A stretch of 64,000 nucleotides of DNA, taken from an uncultured Lachnospiraceae bacterium. GTDB taxonomy: Bacteria > Bacillota > Clostridia > Lachnospirales > Lachnospiraceae. Where the stretch lies: positions 1-64,000 of the forward strand of contig CAMNOU010000004.1 of NCBI GenBank assembly GCA_946546945.1, in the 5' to 3' direction. Both the position numbers and the translations under genes were made by a program. Below, piece after piece: positions 41,550 through 49,919 of the stretch; within the stretch, counting starts at the first letter, position 1, and each line of letters starts with the position of its first letter. Under the pieces are notes generated by a model, which was given only the letters and a program-made list of their open reading frames with translations, ran no database searches and had not been told where the DNA came from.

Positions 41550-42605
41550 CTATCTCAACTCTTCAAAAACAATGGTTTTTTCATACACACGCTCTGTTAC
41601 CTTGTTCTTCCCCAGAATATGGAGCAGCCGGATTATTTTGTTCGCATAATCTTCCCTGTCCAGATAGTAAACAACCATCTTTTGCGAACAGGATGCCAGC
41701 TCCCGGATCAGTTCCTCATCCCCCTGCGGGAAGTCATACCCGAAGTAATAGGTGATGACCGGAACCGGGAACCCCTCCTCGTTGATGGGATAAAGCTGAT
41801 TCTTGTCCGGAATGCCGATGAATTTCATCAGGCGCTGGAAATAATTTTTCAGATAGATCCAGTCCATATGCTCTTCCGATTCATCCGGAATACCAAGCAC
41901 CAGACTGACCGGTGTCCGGCCGGCCTTCCCTTTTGCATAGAAAATGTTTTTTTCCGGCACGCCATACAAAAGCGCGGTATCTGTATAATTAAAATTGATG
42001 ACATAATCCGGTGACGCAGCCTGTACCTGGACAGACCGTTTGCTGATATCCTTTGTGTTCACACAATGCGTCAGATACAGATCCAATGCCCCGGTAAAAC
42101 TGTCGAGCTCTCTTCTGACCTCATCAACCACTGCTTTTTTATCAAGAACTTTTTCGAGCGAAATGTACTGCTGCCGCAGCTTGAACATACCTCCGGCAGG
42201 GTCGTCATAAATCTGTTCGAAAATACGCGCGAAATGCTTAAAGACCTGCAGATCCCGGTAACTGAATATCCCTCCGTAGATATTGAAGGAAACCAGATCG
42301 AAATCGATATCTTTTTCATTTTCTTTCACCACATCCAGAAAATGGACCATCGCCATCATGATGATTTCCATCTCGCGTTCAAAGTTTGACCAGGACGGGA
42401 TGTCCAGAGGCGTGAAATGAAAATGGCGGAAGAAACCGTTGACATTGCAAAGCTCTGTCAGCCGCTGCTCAAATTCTCCGCGCTCCTCTTTTTTCATGGC
42501 AAACGCATCTTCTACGCATCTGATAAAATCCATGTAGTTTGTTTTCAGACCGTGATACAGATCAAAACCGTTTCCGGTCACCAGAATACTCTGTATATCC
42601 CCCAT
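41550..42605 (-). CDS. AbiH-family phage-defence protein
   Basis: A 351-residue protein with the AbiH hallmark ILVTGNGFDLYHGLKTNYMDF at the N-terminus, cut here to ILVTGNGFDLYHGLKTNY. A second family motif, VINFNYTDTALLYG, lies in the middle, and LVLGIPDE follows. AbiH was first described as an abortive-infection protein of lactococcal phages; the mechanism is unknown. The Rossmann-like start suggests nucleotide binding. The ATG at 42605 with GAGGG is 14 bp after the deoD stop, so it probably shares the deoD promoter. That makes constitutive low expression likely. Confidence 0.87.
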   Translation of the reverse strand: MGDIQSILVTGNGFDLYHGLKTNYMDFIRCVEDAFAMKKEERGEFEQRLTELCNVNGFFRHFHFTPLDIPSWSNFEREMEIIMMAMVHFLDVVKENEKDIDFDLVSFNIYGGIFSYRDLQVFKHFARIFEQIYDDPAGGMFKLRQQYISLEKVLDKKAVVDEVRRELDSFTGALDLYLTHCVNTKDISKRSVQVQAASPDYVINFNYTDTALLYGVPEKNIFYAKGKAGRTPVSLVLGIPDESEEHMDWIYLKNYFQRLMKFIGIPDKNQLYPINEEGFPVPVITYYFGYDFPQGDEELIRELASCSQKMVVYYLDREDYANKIIRLLHILGKNKVTERVYEKTIVFEELR

Positions 42606-42619
42606 AATGTTATCCCTCT

Positions 42620-43342
42620 TTATGCATGCTTCCATGCTGTTTCCAGCGCAATCTCCATCATCTCATTAAATGTCTCGCGGATTTCCTGAGCTGTCAGAGC
42701 TTCCGGCAGGAAGAAATGATCCGAGATGGACAGAATGCTGAGCGCTTTTTTCCTCTGTGCAAGCGCCTCCAGATAAATACCGGCCGTCTCCATTTCCACG
42801 CAGAGCATGCCCAGATTCTTTGCCTGTACAGCGACATCCTTGATCGCGTTGTAGAAAATATCGGTGCTGAATACATTGCCGATCTTCACACTTGTACCGC
42901 GTTCTTTTGTGATGTTAACAGCATCATAAAGCATATCAAAATCCGCTGTCGGCGCCAGTGTTCCCGGGAACTGATACTGGTGCGCAAAGTTTGAATTCGT
43001 GCAGGCTCCCATTGCAATGACAATATCTTTGCAGTGCATATCATCCAGAAGAGCGCCTGCCGATCCAACACGGATAATCGATTCCACTCCGTAAAAAGTA
43101 AACAATTCATGCGCGTATAACGTCGCTGACGGGATTCCCATTCCGCTTCCCATCACAGAAATCCGTTTCCCTTTATATGTACCGGTATAGCCGTACATAT
43201 TTCTTACATCATTGAACAGAACCGGATTCTCAAGATACGTCTCTGCGATATACTTCGCGCGAAGCGGATCTCCCGGCATGAGCACGACTTTCGCAACAGC
43301 ATCCTGTTCTGCCTCAATACAAGCTGACGGTGTCTTAAACAT
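42620..43342 (-). CDS. deoD: Purine-nucleoside phosphorylase, DeoD type
   Basis: A 240-residue hexameric-type enzyme that splits purine nucleosides to base and ribose-1-phosphate. VVLMPGDPLRAKYIAETYL carries phosphate ligands, VMGSGMGIPSATLYAHEL and RVGSAGAL follow, CVEMETAGIYLEALA binds the ribose, and SISDHF supplies the catalytic Asp. Length is exact for the family. It has its own promoter and a strong AGGAGG site. Confidence 0.95.
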   Translation of the reverse strand: MFKTPSACIEAEQDAVAKVVLMPGDPLRAKYIAETYLENPVLFNDVRNMYGYTGTYKGKRISVMGSGMGIPSATLYAHELFTFYGVESIIRVGSAGALLDDMHCKDIVIAMGACTNSNFAHQYQFPGTLAPTADFDMLYDAVNITKERGTSVKIGNVFSTDIFYNAIKDVAVQAKNLGMLCVEMETAGIYLEALAQRKKALSILSISDHFFLPEALTAQEIRETFNEMMEIALETAWKHA

Positions 43343-43388
43343 AGTAAATTCCTCCTGTTATCCGGATTATCATTATTTATAAAAATAT

Positions 43389-43417
43389 ATTATACTAAAT
43401 AATTCTGCGCTTGGCAA
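43389..43417 (-). promoter_or_regulatory. Promoter for deoD-abiH
   Basis: On the minus strand TTGCCA (43412-43417), 17 bp, TATAAT (43389-43394). The 5' UTR is about 40 nt. Confidence 0.75.
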
Positions 43418-43424
43418 ATATTTG

Positions 43425-45074
43425 TCACAGCACAAAATCGAACTCTTCCCTGGCAAAATGCTCCTGTTTATAATTCAGCAGGTAACTGACCATGGCGGTC
43501 CTTCGTGCCTGATTGAAGATTTCAATACAGTCTTCTGCGTTTCCCGCGTGGATAAATCCCAGTTCTGTCAGATCAGCAAGCCGCTGCATGTCCTGCAGGC
43601 CGGCAAGATTCTGCAGGATCGCTGTCAGATTTTCTTCCAAAAAGTCCGCATATTTCCGGCGCACTTCCTCCGAAAGGAGAACCGGATATTTCAGTCTGCA
43701 GCACGCCATGGCGCACTGATCAGTCAGGTTCAGCCAGGTATGGAACTGCGCGTCATATCCCTGATAATCAAAAAGATAATGCTCATACGGCTGATAGCGG
43801 ACGTCCTCCTTCTGCGAGTAGATTGCCGTTCCCGCAAAAGCCTTCCATTTTTCCGGAAGCTCGTCAAACCGCGGTCCGGCGATGTCCTGCTTCTTTTTAG
43901 CCATCTCCCGTTCCTTCGAATAGAAAAGGGAAGTAATTTCTTCTTTCCGATAGACCGGCTGCCCCGGGACATAAACGGCTGCGTCCGCTTCTTCCAGAAC
44001 CATTTCTTCCAGCATACGGCACTCCCTGAAAGCATCCTGCGCCACATCTTTCACAGATTTGGGAATGTATACCCGATGCAGCTTTGACCGGCGAAAGGCC
44101 CCCGGAAGGATGTGCGTGACATCATCCGGTATGCGGAACTCTTTGTCCTTTCCGAAGTACTTGACCAGATACCTCCTGTCTCCCCGGTTTTCATACAAAG
44201 CATCCTGCTCTGCCTGAAAGACCGGGCTGTCCGGCGCTGTAGTGATATTTTCCAGACCGACCAGAGAATCGCTCCACCCGAAGGTATCAGACAGGGCGTT
44301 CCTGCCCAGCTGTTCCAGGGTCGAAGGCAGATGGATCTGTTTTAAACGTATGCAGTGGCTGAACGCTTCCGCACCGATTTCTTTTACCCCGTCCGGCAGA
44401 TCGATGCTGCTGAGATTCTGACAGTTCTCAAAAGCGGCCGCGGCGATTGTATGCACTGTCGGAGGCAAAATCACTTTTTCCAGAAATCCGTTTCCTGCAA
44501 AAGCATTTTCCCCGATGATGGCCGTGCCTGCCAAAACCTCGTATTCCTGCCGTTCCTCGGTCTGGGAAACAACAAGAAGCTCCCCCGGCATGATGCCGCC
44601 GGTTTTCTCATCACAGGGAGAGATCCTCCGGTACAATCCATATCCGTCAAAATAAAAATAAGGATTTTTCTCATCAATGCGCCAGCTGATATTTCCGAGC
44701 TCCCAGGGGCTGTCTATTTCTGATACGCTCGCAGGCAGAACCAGTTCTGAAACCGCAGTCAGATAAAGGGCTTCTTCCCCGATCTGCCTGAGCCCGTCAT
44801 GAAGCACCAGGTCTGTCAGGCTCATGCACATTTTGAAAGCGCCGTCACGGATGCGCCGGACCGATGGCGGAACTTCGATCATTGACAGTAGCGCGCCGTT
44901 TTCCGAAAACGCTTCCTGCCCGATTTCAACGACCGGAAGGCCATCGATTTCAGGCGGAATGCGCAGACATTCATCCTCCCCCACTTCCGGTTCCTGCTCC
45001 TGTTCTCCGGGCAGATACCGAATGATCCGGACACCTCCTTCAGTTTTCTCATATAAGTAGTTTTTCCACTGCAT
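43425..45074 (-). CDS. Leucine-rich-repeat (BspA/LRR_5) protein of a MoxR-VWA operon
   Basis: A 549-residue protein. Residues about 35-370 hold BspA-type repeats: IGQEAFSENGALLSMIEVPP, IAAAAFENCQNLSSIDLP and IGAEAFSHCIRLKQIHLP are clear copies. Residues about 400-549 are an all-helical domain with ankyrin-like turns (LQDMQRLADLTELGFI). There is no signal peptide or anchor, unlike secreted BspA proteins, so it acts inside the cell. The ATG at 45074 follows AGGAG and lies 26 bp inside the ATPase gene, so translation is coupled. It is probably the substrate-recognition or effector partner of the ATPase and VWA proteins (inference). Confidence 0.85.
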   Translation of the reverse strand: MQWKNYLYEKTEGGVRIIRYLPGEQEQEPEVGEDECLRIPPEIDGLPVVEIGQEAFSENGALLSMIEVPPSVRRIRDGAFKMCMSLTDLVLHDGLRQIGEEALYLTAVSELVLPASVSEIDSPWELGNISWRIDEKNPYFYFDGYGLYRRISPCDEKTGGIMPGELLVVSQTEERQEYEVLAGTAIIGENAFAGNGFLEKVILPPTVHTIAAAAFENCQNLSSIDLPDGVKEIGAEAFSHCIRLKQIHLPSTLEQLGRNALSDTFGWSDSLVGLENITTAPDSPVFQAEQDALYENRGDRRYLVKYFGKDKEFRIPDDVTHILPGAFRRSKLHRVYIPKSVKDVAQDAFRECRMLEEMVLEEADAAVYVPGQPVYRKEEITSLFYSKEREMAKKKQDIAGPRFDELPEKWKAFAGTAIYSQKEDVRYQPYEHYLFDYQGYDAQFHTWLNLTDQCAMACCRLKYPVLLSEEVRRKYADFLEENLTAILQNLAGLQDMQRLADLTELGFIHAGNAEDCIEIFNQARRTAMVSYLLNYKQEHFAREEFDFVL

Positions 45075-46572
45075 CCGAAATCTCCTGCTGCCGCTCATAG
45101 ATCTGGAATTTTTTATTGTATTTATCGTATTCTTTGCAGCCGCACCGGCTGATAAACTTCGCACTGTTGTAATTCACGGTCAGGTCCGTTACGAGCACAA
45201 GCATCTCGTTGTTCGCTCCGAAAATATTTTCAACAAATGCAAAAAGGTTCGACAATTTTCTGCTGATTTCCGACCGTTTCTCCTTCATTGCGCTGACTTT
45301 CCCGTCAAAGTCTTCTTTGATCAGTAAAAAGGCTTCTTTCGGTCCGGAAATGTCTTTCATGTGAATGGCTTTGGCATCCTGCTGCAAGGTCTCGATTACC
45401 ATCTGATATTCATTGCGCTCCGCGCTGCTGATCGATTTCGCGGTATCCTCCCGCTCCAGCATCTTCTGCAGGGATTCCCAGTTTGACCGCAGAAGATCCA
45501 GTACTGCCGGCGGCTGCGCCTCCTGTGTTTCAAACATCGCAAGCTTCAGTTCTTTCAGCGTCAGAAGGAGCTTTCGCAATGCTTCTTCGTTTTCAATATT
45601 CTCCCTGATCTCAATCTGGATTGCATCCAGCAGAAGACCGATCAGTGACAGGCGCTCATCAAAACCTGCATTTTTCGCGCGCTTCCGGATGGACGCATCA
45701 TCCTTACCTGCCAGGATCTGGTGCACCTGGTAATCTTTTTTGTATTTCTGATACAGATCATAGTAGGCGGCAAAATCCCGGCTGATCCGCTTATTCCGAA
45801 GATACTGTCCGATCAGTGTTTCATCCACCGCAAAACCGCTTTCTTCATACAGATAGATTGTCTCCGAAAGGTCTTCCCATCCGCGGGCAGTCACATAGGT
45901 CTTTCCGTCCACACTGTTTTCAATCACATAAAAGTCATTTTTCTTAATATCCAGATAGGTGATGATCGATCCGTGCAGGCCCCTGTTCACCGCATAGCTG
46001 CGCCAGGTATCGTAATCCGCTTCCACCTCGAGCACCTTCAGACGGTCCATGGTGACCACATCAAATTCGCGCACGGAACGGTTGAACTGCGGCGGATTGC
46101 CTGCGGTCGCAATCACCCATCCCTGCGGGACTTTGTGCTTTCCGAACGTCTTATACTGCAGAAACTGAAGCATAGAAGGCGCCAGTGTCTCCGACACACA
46201 GTTGATCTCATCCAGGAAAAGGATTCCTTCTTTTTTCCCGGACTTCTCCATCATCTCATAGACAGAGGCAATAATCTCGCTCATCGTATACTCCGACACA
46301 TCGAATTCCGTACCCTGATAGTTTCTGTGACTGATAAAAGGCAGGCCCAGCGCACTCTGTCTGGTATGATGCGTCATGGAATAGGAAACCAGCGCAATAT
46401 CCATCTCTTCTGCGATCTGTTCCATAATCGCGGTTTTTCCAATACCGGGCGCCCCCAGCAAAAAAACCGGGCGCTGGCGCTCAATGGGAATCCGGTAATT
46501 GCCGTATCGGTCCTTCTTCAAATAGATTTCTACCGCTTTTTTGACCTGTTCTTTCGCTTCCTGTATATTCAT
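45049..46572 (-). CDS. MoxR-like AAA+ ATPase
   Basis: A 507-residue ATPase. Walker A is LLGAPGIGKTAIME (40-47), Walker B is GILFLDEINC (121-122), sensor 1 lies in VIATAGNPPQFN, and the Arg region in REFDVVTMDRL. The order fits the AAA_5/MoxR clade of remodelling chaperones. Residues about 300-507 are long helices (coiled-coil prone), unusually extended for MoxR proteins of about 330 residues. MoxR proteins usually work with a VWA protein; that gene lies immediately upstream. The complex and its target are unknown. Confidence 0.88.
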   Translation of the reverse strand: MNIQEAKEQVKKAVEIYLKKDRYGNYRIPIERQRPVFLLGAPGIGKTAIMEQIAEEMDIALVSYSMTHHTRQSALGLPFISHRNYQGTEFDVSEYTMSEIIASVYEMMEKSGKKEGILFLDEINCVSETLAPSMLQFLQYKTFGKHKVPQGWVIATAGNPPQFNRSVREFDVVTMDRLKVLEVEADYDTWRSYAVNRGLHGSIITYLDIKKNDFYVIENSVDGKTYVTARGWEDLSETIYLYEESGFAVDETLIGQYLRNKRISRDFAAYYDLYQKYKKDYQVHQILAGKDDASIRKRAKNAGFDERLSLIGLLLDAIQIEIRENIENEEALRKLLLTLKELKLAMFETQEAQPPAVLDLLRSNWESLQKMLEREDTAKSISSAERNEYQMVIETLQQDAKAIHMKDISGPKEAFLLIKEDFDGKVSAMKEKRSEISRKLSNLFAFVENIFGANNEMLVLVTDLTVNYNSAKFISRCGCKEYDKYNKKFQIYERQQEISDAVEKLLI

Positions 46573-46602
46573 AAATGTACTCCTGTTTATTGTATTTAGA
46601 TT

Positions 46603-48051
46603 TCAGACCTCATCTTCCGAAAGTACCAGCCGGATTGCCCAGGAAGGGACTTCCGGGATAGCAAATCCTTCTTCGATGAAAACAAAGGCTGTTTCATAGT
46701 CGGGCATGCGCTCCGGGAACGTTCCGTGCCCGTCCGTAAAGTAGATCAGCCCGCGCAGGTTCTGAAACTCATGCCGTTCGATCATTGCATCAACGTATTC
46801 AAACACCGGGCGGAAGTCCGTCCCCCCAAACCCGGAAAGCTGCACATCCTGCATATAAGCTTCGAACTCTTCATCGGTGGTGACCTTCACATCCCTCTGG
46901 ATCTTTGAATCACACTGAATGATGTGAATATTCACCCGCTTAAAATAACTCTCTGTGTTTTTCAGTATATCATAAGTCTTTCTCAAAAACTTCTCTACGG
47001 TCGCACCCTGGCAGGATCCGGAGGTATCCAGCGCAATTACAAATTCCCGGATCCGCTTATTTTCCCGATACTCCAGAGGTTCCACCAGCGGCATGTTCTC
47101 ATAAAGCTGCAGGCCATAGGTATAATAGATGTAATCAAATTCATCATCGTTGATATGCATCTCTTCTCCGAGAACTGCAAATTTTTTTAAAAATTCCGAA
47201 TAATCATACTTCTCACGCACAGCCTCCTTCAGGTTCCAGAGCAGATTCCCCGCTCCGAATCCCATCTCACGGGAGAATGTCTCCAGATCAAGCTTCGCAT
47301 GCTGGCTGACATCTGCCCAGTCATCCGGACTTCGTCCGACCAGCGCCTCATCCAGATCCTCCACCTGGTCTTCGCCTCCCTCCCCGGAATCTGCCTCATG
47401 GCATCCGATCTGGGCTGTCCTGGTATCTGTCGTAATCGTATCTCCCGTCCGGTCAGCCGGATCTGCCTCCTTCTTCGGGATCCACTGCGCATGATCATCC
47501 CGCTCAAACAGCTCGCCAATTTTCAGATATTCTTCTGCTTTTTCCGGGTGATTCATAAGAAAACGATAGATCTTCTCTGCCGTCAGGATCGGCATGTCCT
47601 GCTCCATCTTACTGAGCACCTTTTCCATCCGGACATCCTCATCCAGCTTCACCGCGCTCAAATGCAGATCCAGGATGGACTTCTCCACCGCAATATCACA
47701 CGCCAGATCCCAGCACTCCCGGTCCATTTTCTCATACTGGAACGGATGACTGAAAATACAATGCAAAATCATGTGCAGAAAAGCCCGCGCCACACTGTTC
47801 GCCTCCTGCTTAAAAGAATGCAGGACATACTCGGCATTAAAAAACATCACCTGCCCGTTGACACCGTACGCATCCACCGTCTCGGCCGGAACCATAGGCA
47901 TGCGAAAAAGTGCCCTGTCTAAAAAACGCATGGACACCATAATCTGATCCCTGGCAAAGTGCATCACCTTCGCCGCCAGCTCCCTGTACTCAGCTTTCTT
48001 AAGATCCTCTTCTTCCATCAACTCGCGCATCTCATCCGTCAACTGCGGCAT
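46603..48051 (-). CDS. VWA-like protein with N-terminal metallopeptidase-like domain (DUF2201 type)
   Basis: A 482-residue protein. Residues about 20-180 match the putative metallopeptidase domain of DUF2201: FFNAEYVLHSFKQ, then FLHMILHCIFSHPF (93-104), where the usual HExxH glutamate is absent. An acidic linker (about 195-240) follows. Residues about 330-480 form a VWA-like domain with the MIDAS motif ALDTSGSCQG and a later GGTDFRPVF. Proteins of this layout are encoded with MoxR ATPases and may act as their adaptor. It is first in the operon, 30 bp before the ATPase gene, with a clear promoter. Confidence 0.85.
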   Translation of the reverse strand: MPQLTDEMRELMEEEDLKKAEYRELAAKVMHFARDQIMVSMRFLDRALFRMPMVPAETVDAYGVNGQVMFFNAEYVLHSFKQEANSVARAFLHMILHCIFSHPFQYEKMDRECWDLACDIAVEKSILDLHLSAVKLDEDVRMEKVLSKMEQDMPILTAEKIYRFLMNHPEKAEEYLKIGELFERDDHAQWIPKKEADPADRTGDTITTDTRTAQIGCHEADSGEGGEDQVEDLDEALVGRSPDDWADVSQHAKLDLETFSREMGFGAGNLLWNLKEAVREKYDYSEFLKKFAVLGEEMHINDDEFDYIYYTYGLQLYENMPLVEPLEYRENKRIREFVIALDTSGSCQGATVEKFLRKTYDILKNTESYFKRVNIHIIQCDSKIQRDVKVTTDEEFEAYMQDVQLSGFGGTDFRPVFEYVDAMIERHEFQNLRGLIYFTDGHGTFPERMPDYETAFVFIEEGFAIPEVPSWAIRLVLSEDEV

Positions 48052-48083
48052 AGTGGTAAGACTCCTTTAACTTAATCTTAAGT

Positions 48084-48113
48084 ATGATACCATAAAAAGA
48101 GGGAATTTGCCAA
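48084..48113 (-). promoter_or_regulatory. Promoter for the VWA-MoxR-LRR operon
   Basis: On the minus strand TTGGCA (48108-48113), 18 bp, TATCAT (48084-48089), with an AAAGGAG ribosome site before the VWA ATG. Confidence 0.65.
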
Positions 48114-48169
48114 CATCTGCGAAAGATCTTTTTCAAGACAGCAAGCTTTTCAAAAACGCCTCTGCCTTT

Positions 48170-48234
48170 CGGTAGGACGCATTTCCTGTTTGCTTGCTTC
48201 TGCGTACGTCTTCTAACAGCTTCCGGTAGGACGC
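48170..48234. repeat. Direct repeat CGGTAGGACGC upstream of the VWA operon
   Basis: Two identical 11-mers at 48170-48180 and 48224-48234, 54 bp apart, lie about 60-120 bp upstream of the promoter. They may be regulator sites or a relic of other sequence. The surrounding 284-bp interval holds no convincing gene. Confidence 0.4.
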
Positions 48235-48276
48235 CCTTATCCTGACTCTCAGGAGAACAATTCTTCTGCACCAAAA

Positions 48277-48314
48277 AGAAATGGAATGCGGTTTTCTTCC
48301 GACACTCCATTTCT
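48277..48314 (-). terminator. Terminator of the surface-fibre operon
   Basis: On the minus strand AGAAATGGAGTGTCGG aagaaaa CCGCATTCCATTTCT, with two mismatches, followed by TTTT. It lies 21 bp past the last fibre gene. Confidence 0.75.
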
Positions 48315-48335
48315 TTTGACTGCTGTTTTTTCCTT

Positions 48336-49147
48336 TTAGCGTTTCCGCCTCTTCACCGCAGCTCTGCAGACGCAGGCAGCGGCGACTGCTGCTATGACAA
48401 CAACGATGGCAGCTTTTGCCCCTGTGCCAAACTTCTTTTCCTGCAGTTTGATGTGTTCTGTCCCAGCAGCTGCTTTCTCCTCTGTCACAGTGGCTGCTTC
48501 CTCCTCTGTCACAGAGCTCTCGTCAAAGCTTGACGGAGGCACTTCCCCATCGTCGATATCCACGATTTCTGCCGGCTGAGCGGCACTATTTTCGACATTT
48601 CCTGCTTCGCTGCCTGTACCCGTTATTCCTGGTGTTTCTGTGATTTGTGCTGCCCCGGCAGTGCCCGCTGTCCCGTCCGTTGCGGTTGTCCCGGTTGCTG
48701 CTGTTGTTTGCTTTGTCCCACTCACGACGGTCGTGACGGTGGCTCCGGGCACTGTATTTGTTACAACATTCGTCTGGGTCCTGACCCGGTTATAGCGGAA
48801 TGTGAATTGGTTTTCCACAGAATTTTCCTTGAGGGTGCCCGTCAGGTTATAGGCCTGCGGCTGGTATCCTTCAAAATACCGGAAGGCGGCGACGGGACGG
48901 TCACCGACATTCCCGTAAAAGGTCTCGGGCTGTGCAAGATTGTTTCCCGCCTCATCCACGTAACTGACCGTATATTGCACAGCATCACCGAGAACACCGT
49001 AGGCAACAATGTAGTCGGCATCTCCGGTCACCGGAAAGGATGCCCTTTGTACTGCCGCGCCGCAGTCTGTGCCGCAGCGATACCGGCGTTTTTCCGGAAC
49101 CGGGTGTCTCTGCAGGGGCGGATGCCTGAAGATTTTTTCTGTCTCAT
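48336..49147 (-). pseudogene. MucBP-like membrane-anchored surface protein with damaged 5' end
   Basis: The readable part (GTG at 49031 to 48336, 231 residues) starts inside a domain: VTGDADYIVAYGV, a MucBP-like repeat (FRYFEGYQPQAYNLTGTL), a Thr/Ala/Gly-rich stalk, a membrane span (AAIVVVIAAVAAACVC) and a KRRKR tail. No LPXTG and no signal peptide. An ATG with an excellent site (GAGGGGATGTGAT) lies at 49147, one base after the preceding stop. From it the frame runs only 39 codons to a TGA and is in the wrong phase. A -1 shift at the A6 run six codons... that is, at the fourth and fifth codons, joins the frames. Even joined, no hydrophobic signal core is present. I read it as decayed; a functional frameshift is less likely. 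Confidence 0.65.
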
Positions 49148-49148
49148 A

Positions 49149-49907
49149 TCACATCCCCTCACTTTCATTTCTCTGCTTCTTTGCCCTTACGATTCCAGTC
49201 AATAGAAGAACTGCTCCCGCGCAAAGTCCGGCAATATAGTATTGCGCCAGCTGCCGGTCACCGGTCTTTACAATCTGTGTGCGCCCCAGCGTGGAACCCG
49301 TACGTGTTTCTGTACGGGGATCCGGATCCGGTTCCACTGCAAACTCAAACCGGATGTCGGCCCGGGCATCCTGATAAGCATTATTCTGGGTCTCTCCATC
49401 CAGCGAGATTTCCAGCTTCACCAGTCCGCCTTCTCCTTTTTTCAGATCATCCAGATAAATAAACTCTTCCATCGCTCCGGATGCCTCGTGCAATCCCTGC
49501 CCGTTTTACGCAATATCACCGCCTACCGTATCACTCTGATACAGCTCCTTGCGTTCCGTGCTTCCGTTTTTCTGCCAGGTCAGGTGATAGGAATACACTC
49601 CGCCAGATGCCTTTACGGTATCCTCCAGAGAAGAAATCACCTTGTTGGTCATATACCATGCGGTATTTTTCTCATTTTCATTGGCAACATTGACGTACAG
49701 GACTGCAGTATCATTCGGCTCCATGCCGCTTAATGTCTCGCTGATGGCTTTTGCACCAAAGTTCTGCTCCATCCGGGACTTTTCCGTAAAGGTGACCTTC
49801 CAGTCCCGGCTTCCCTCAATGGTCTTCGCCGCAGCACTTATGGTGAACACCATGATCAATGCGCATGCAAAAAACATACCGGACAATCTTTGTCTGTTCT
49901 TTCTCAT
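49149..49907 (-). pseudogene. Surface-fibre locus protein split by an in-frame TAA
   Basis: Two open stretches lie in the same frame. The first (49907-49506, 133 residues) has a signal peptide (FFACALIMVFTISAAAK) and continues to SDTVGGDIA. A single TAA at 49506-49508 interrupts, then NGQGLHEASGAMEEFIYLDD runs on for about 118 residues to an anchor: KTGDRQLAQYYIAGLCAGAVLLLTGIV and a KKQR tail. Without the stop it would be one 252-residue exported, C-terminally membrane-anchored protein. The restart at 49493 is TTG without a ribosome site. A one-base nonsense mutation is the simplest reading. Confidence 0.8.
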
Positions 49908-49919
49908 GTCTTACTCCTT

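Noticed and set aside
48032-48310. A 92-codon minus-strand frame upstream of the VWA gene
   Set aside because: It runs through the VWA promoter and the fibre-operon terminator, has no good ribosome site and an irregular, Lys/Cys-rich composition without any recognisable motif.
49126-49142. Programmed -1 frameshifting at the A6 run as the true mode of expression
   Set aside because: The run would join the frames, but the joined product still lacks a signal peptide, so decay explains more. It is retained only as an alternative in the findings.
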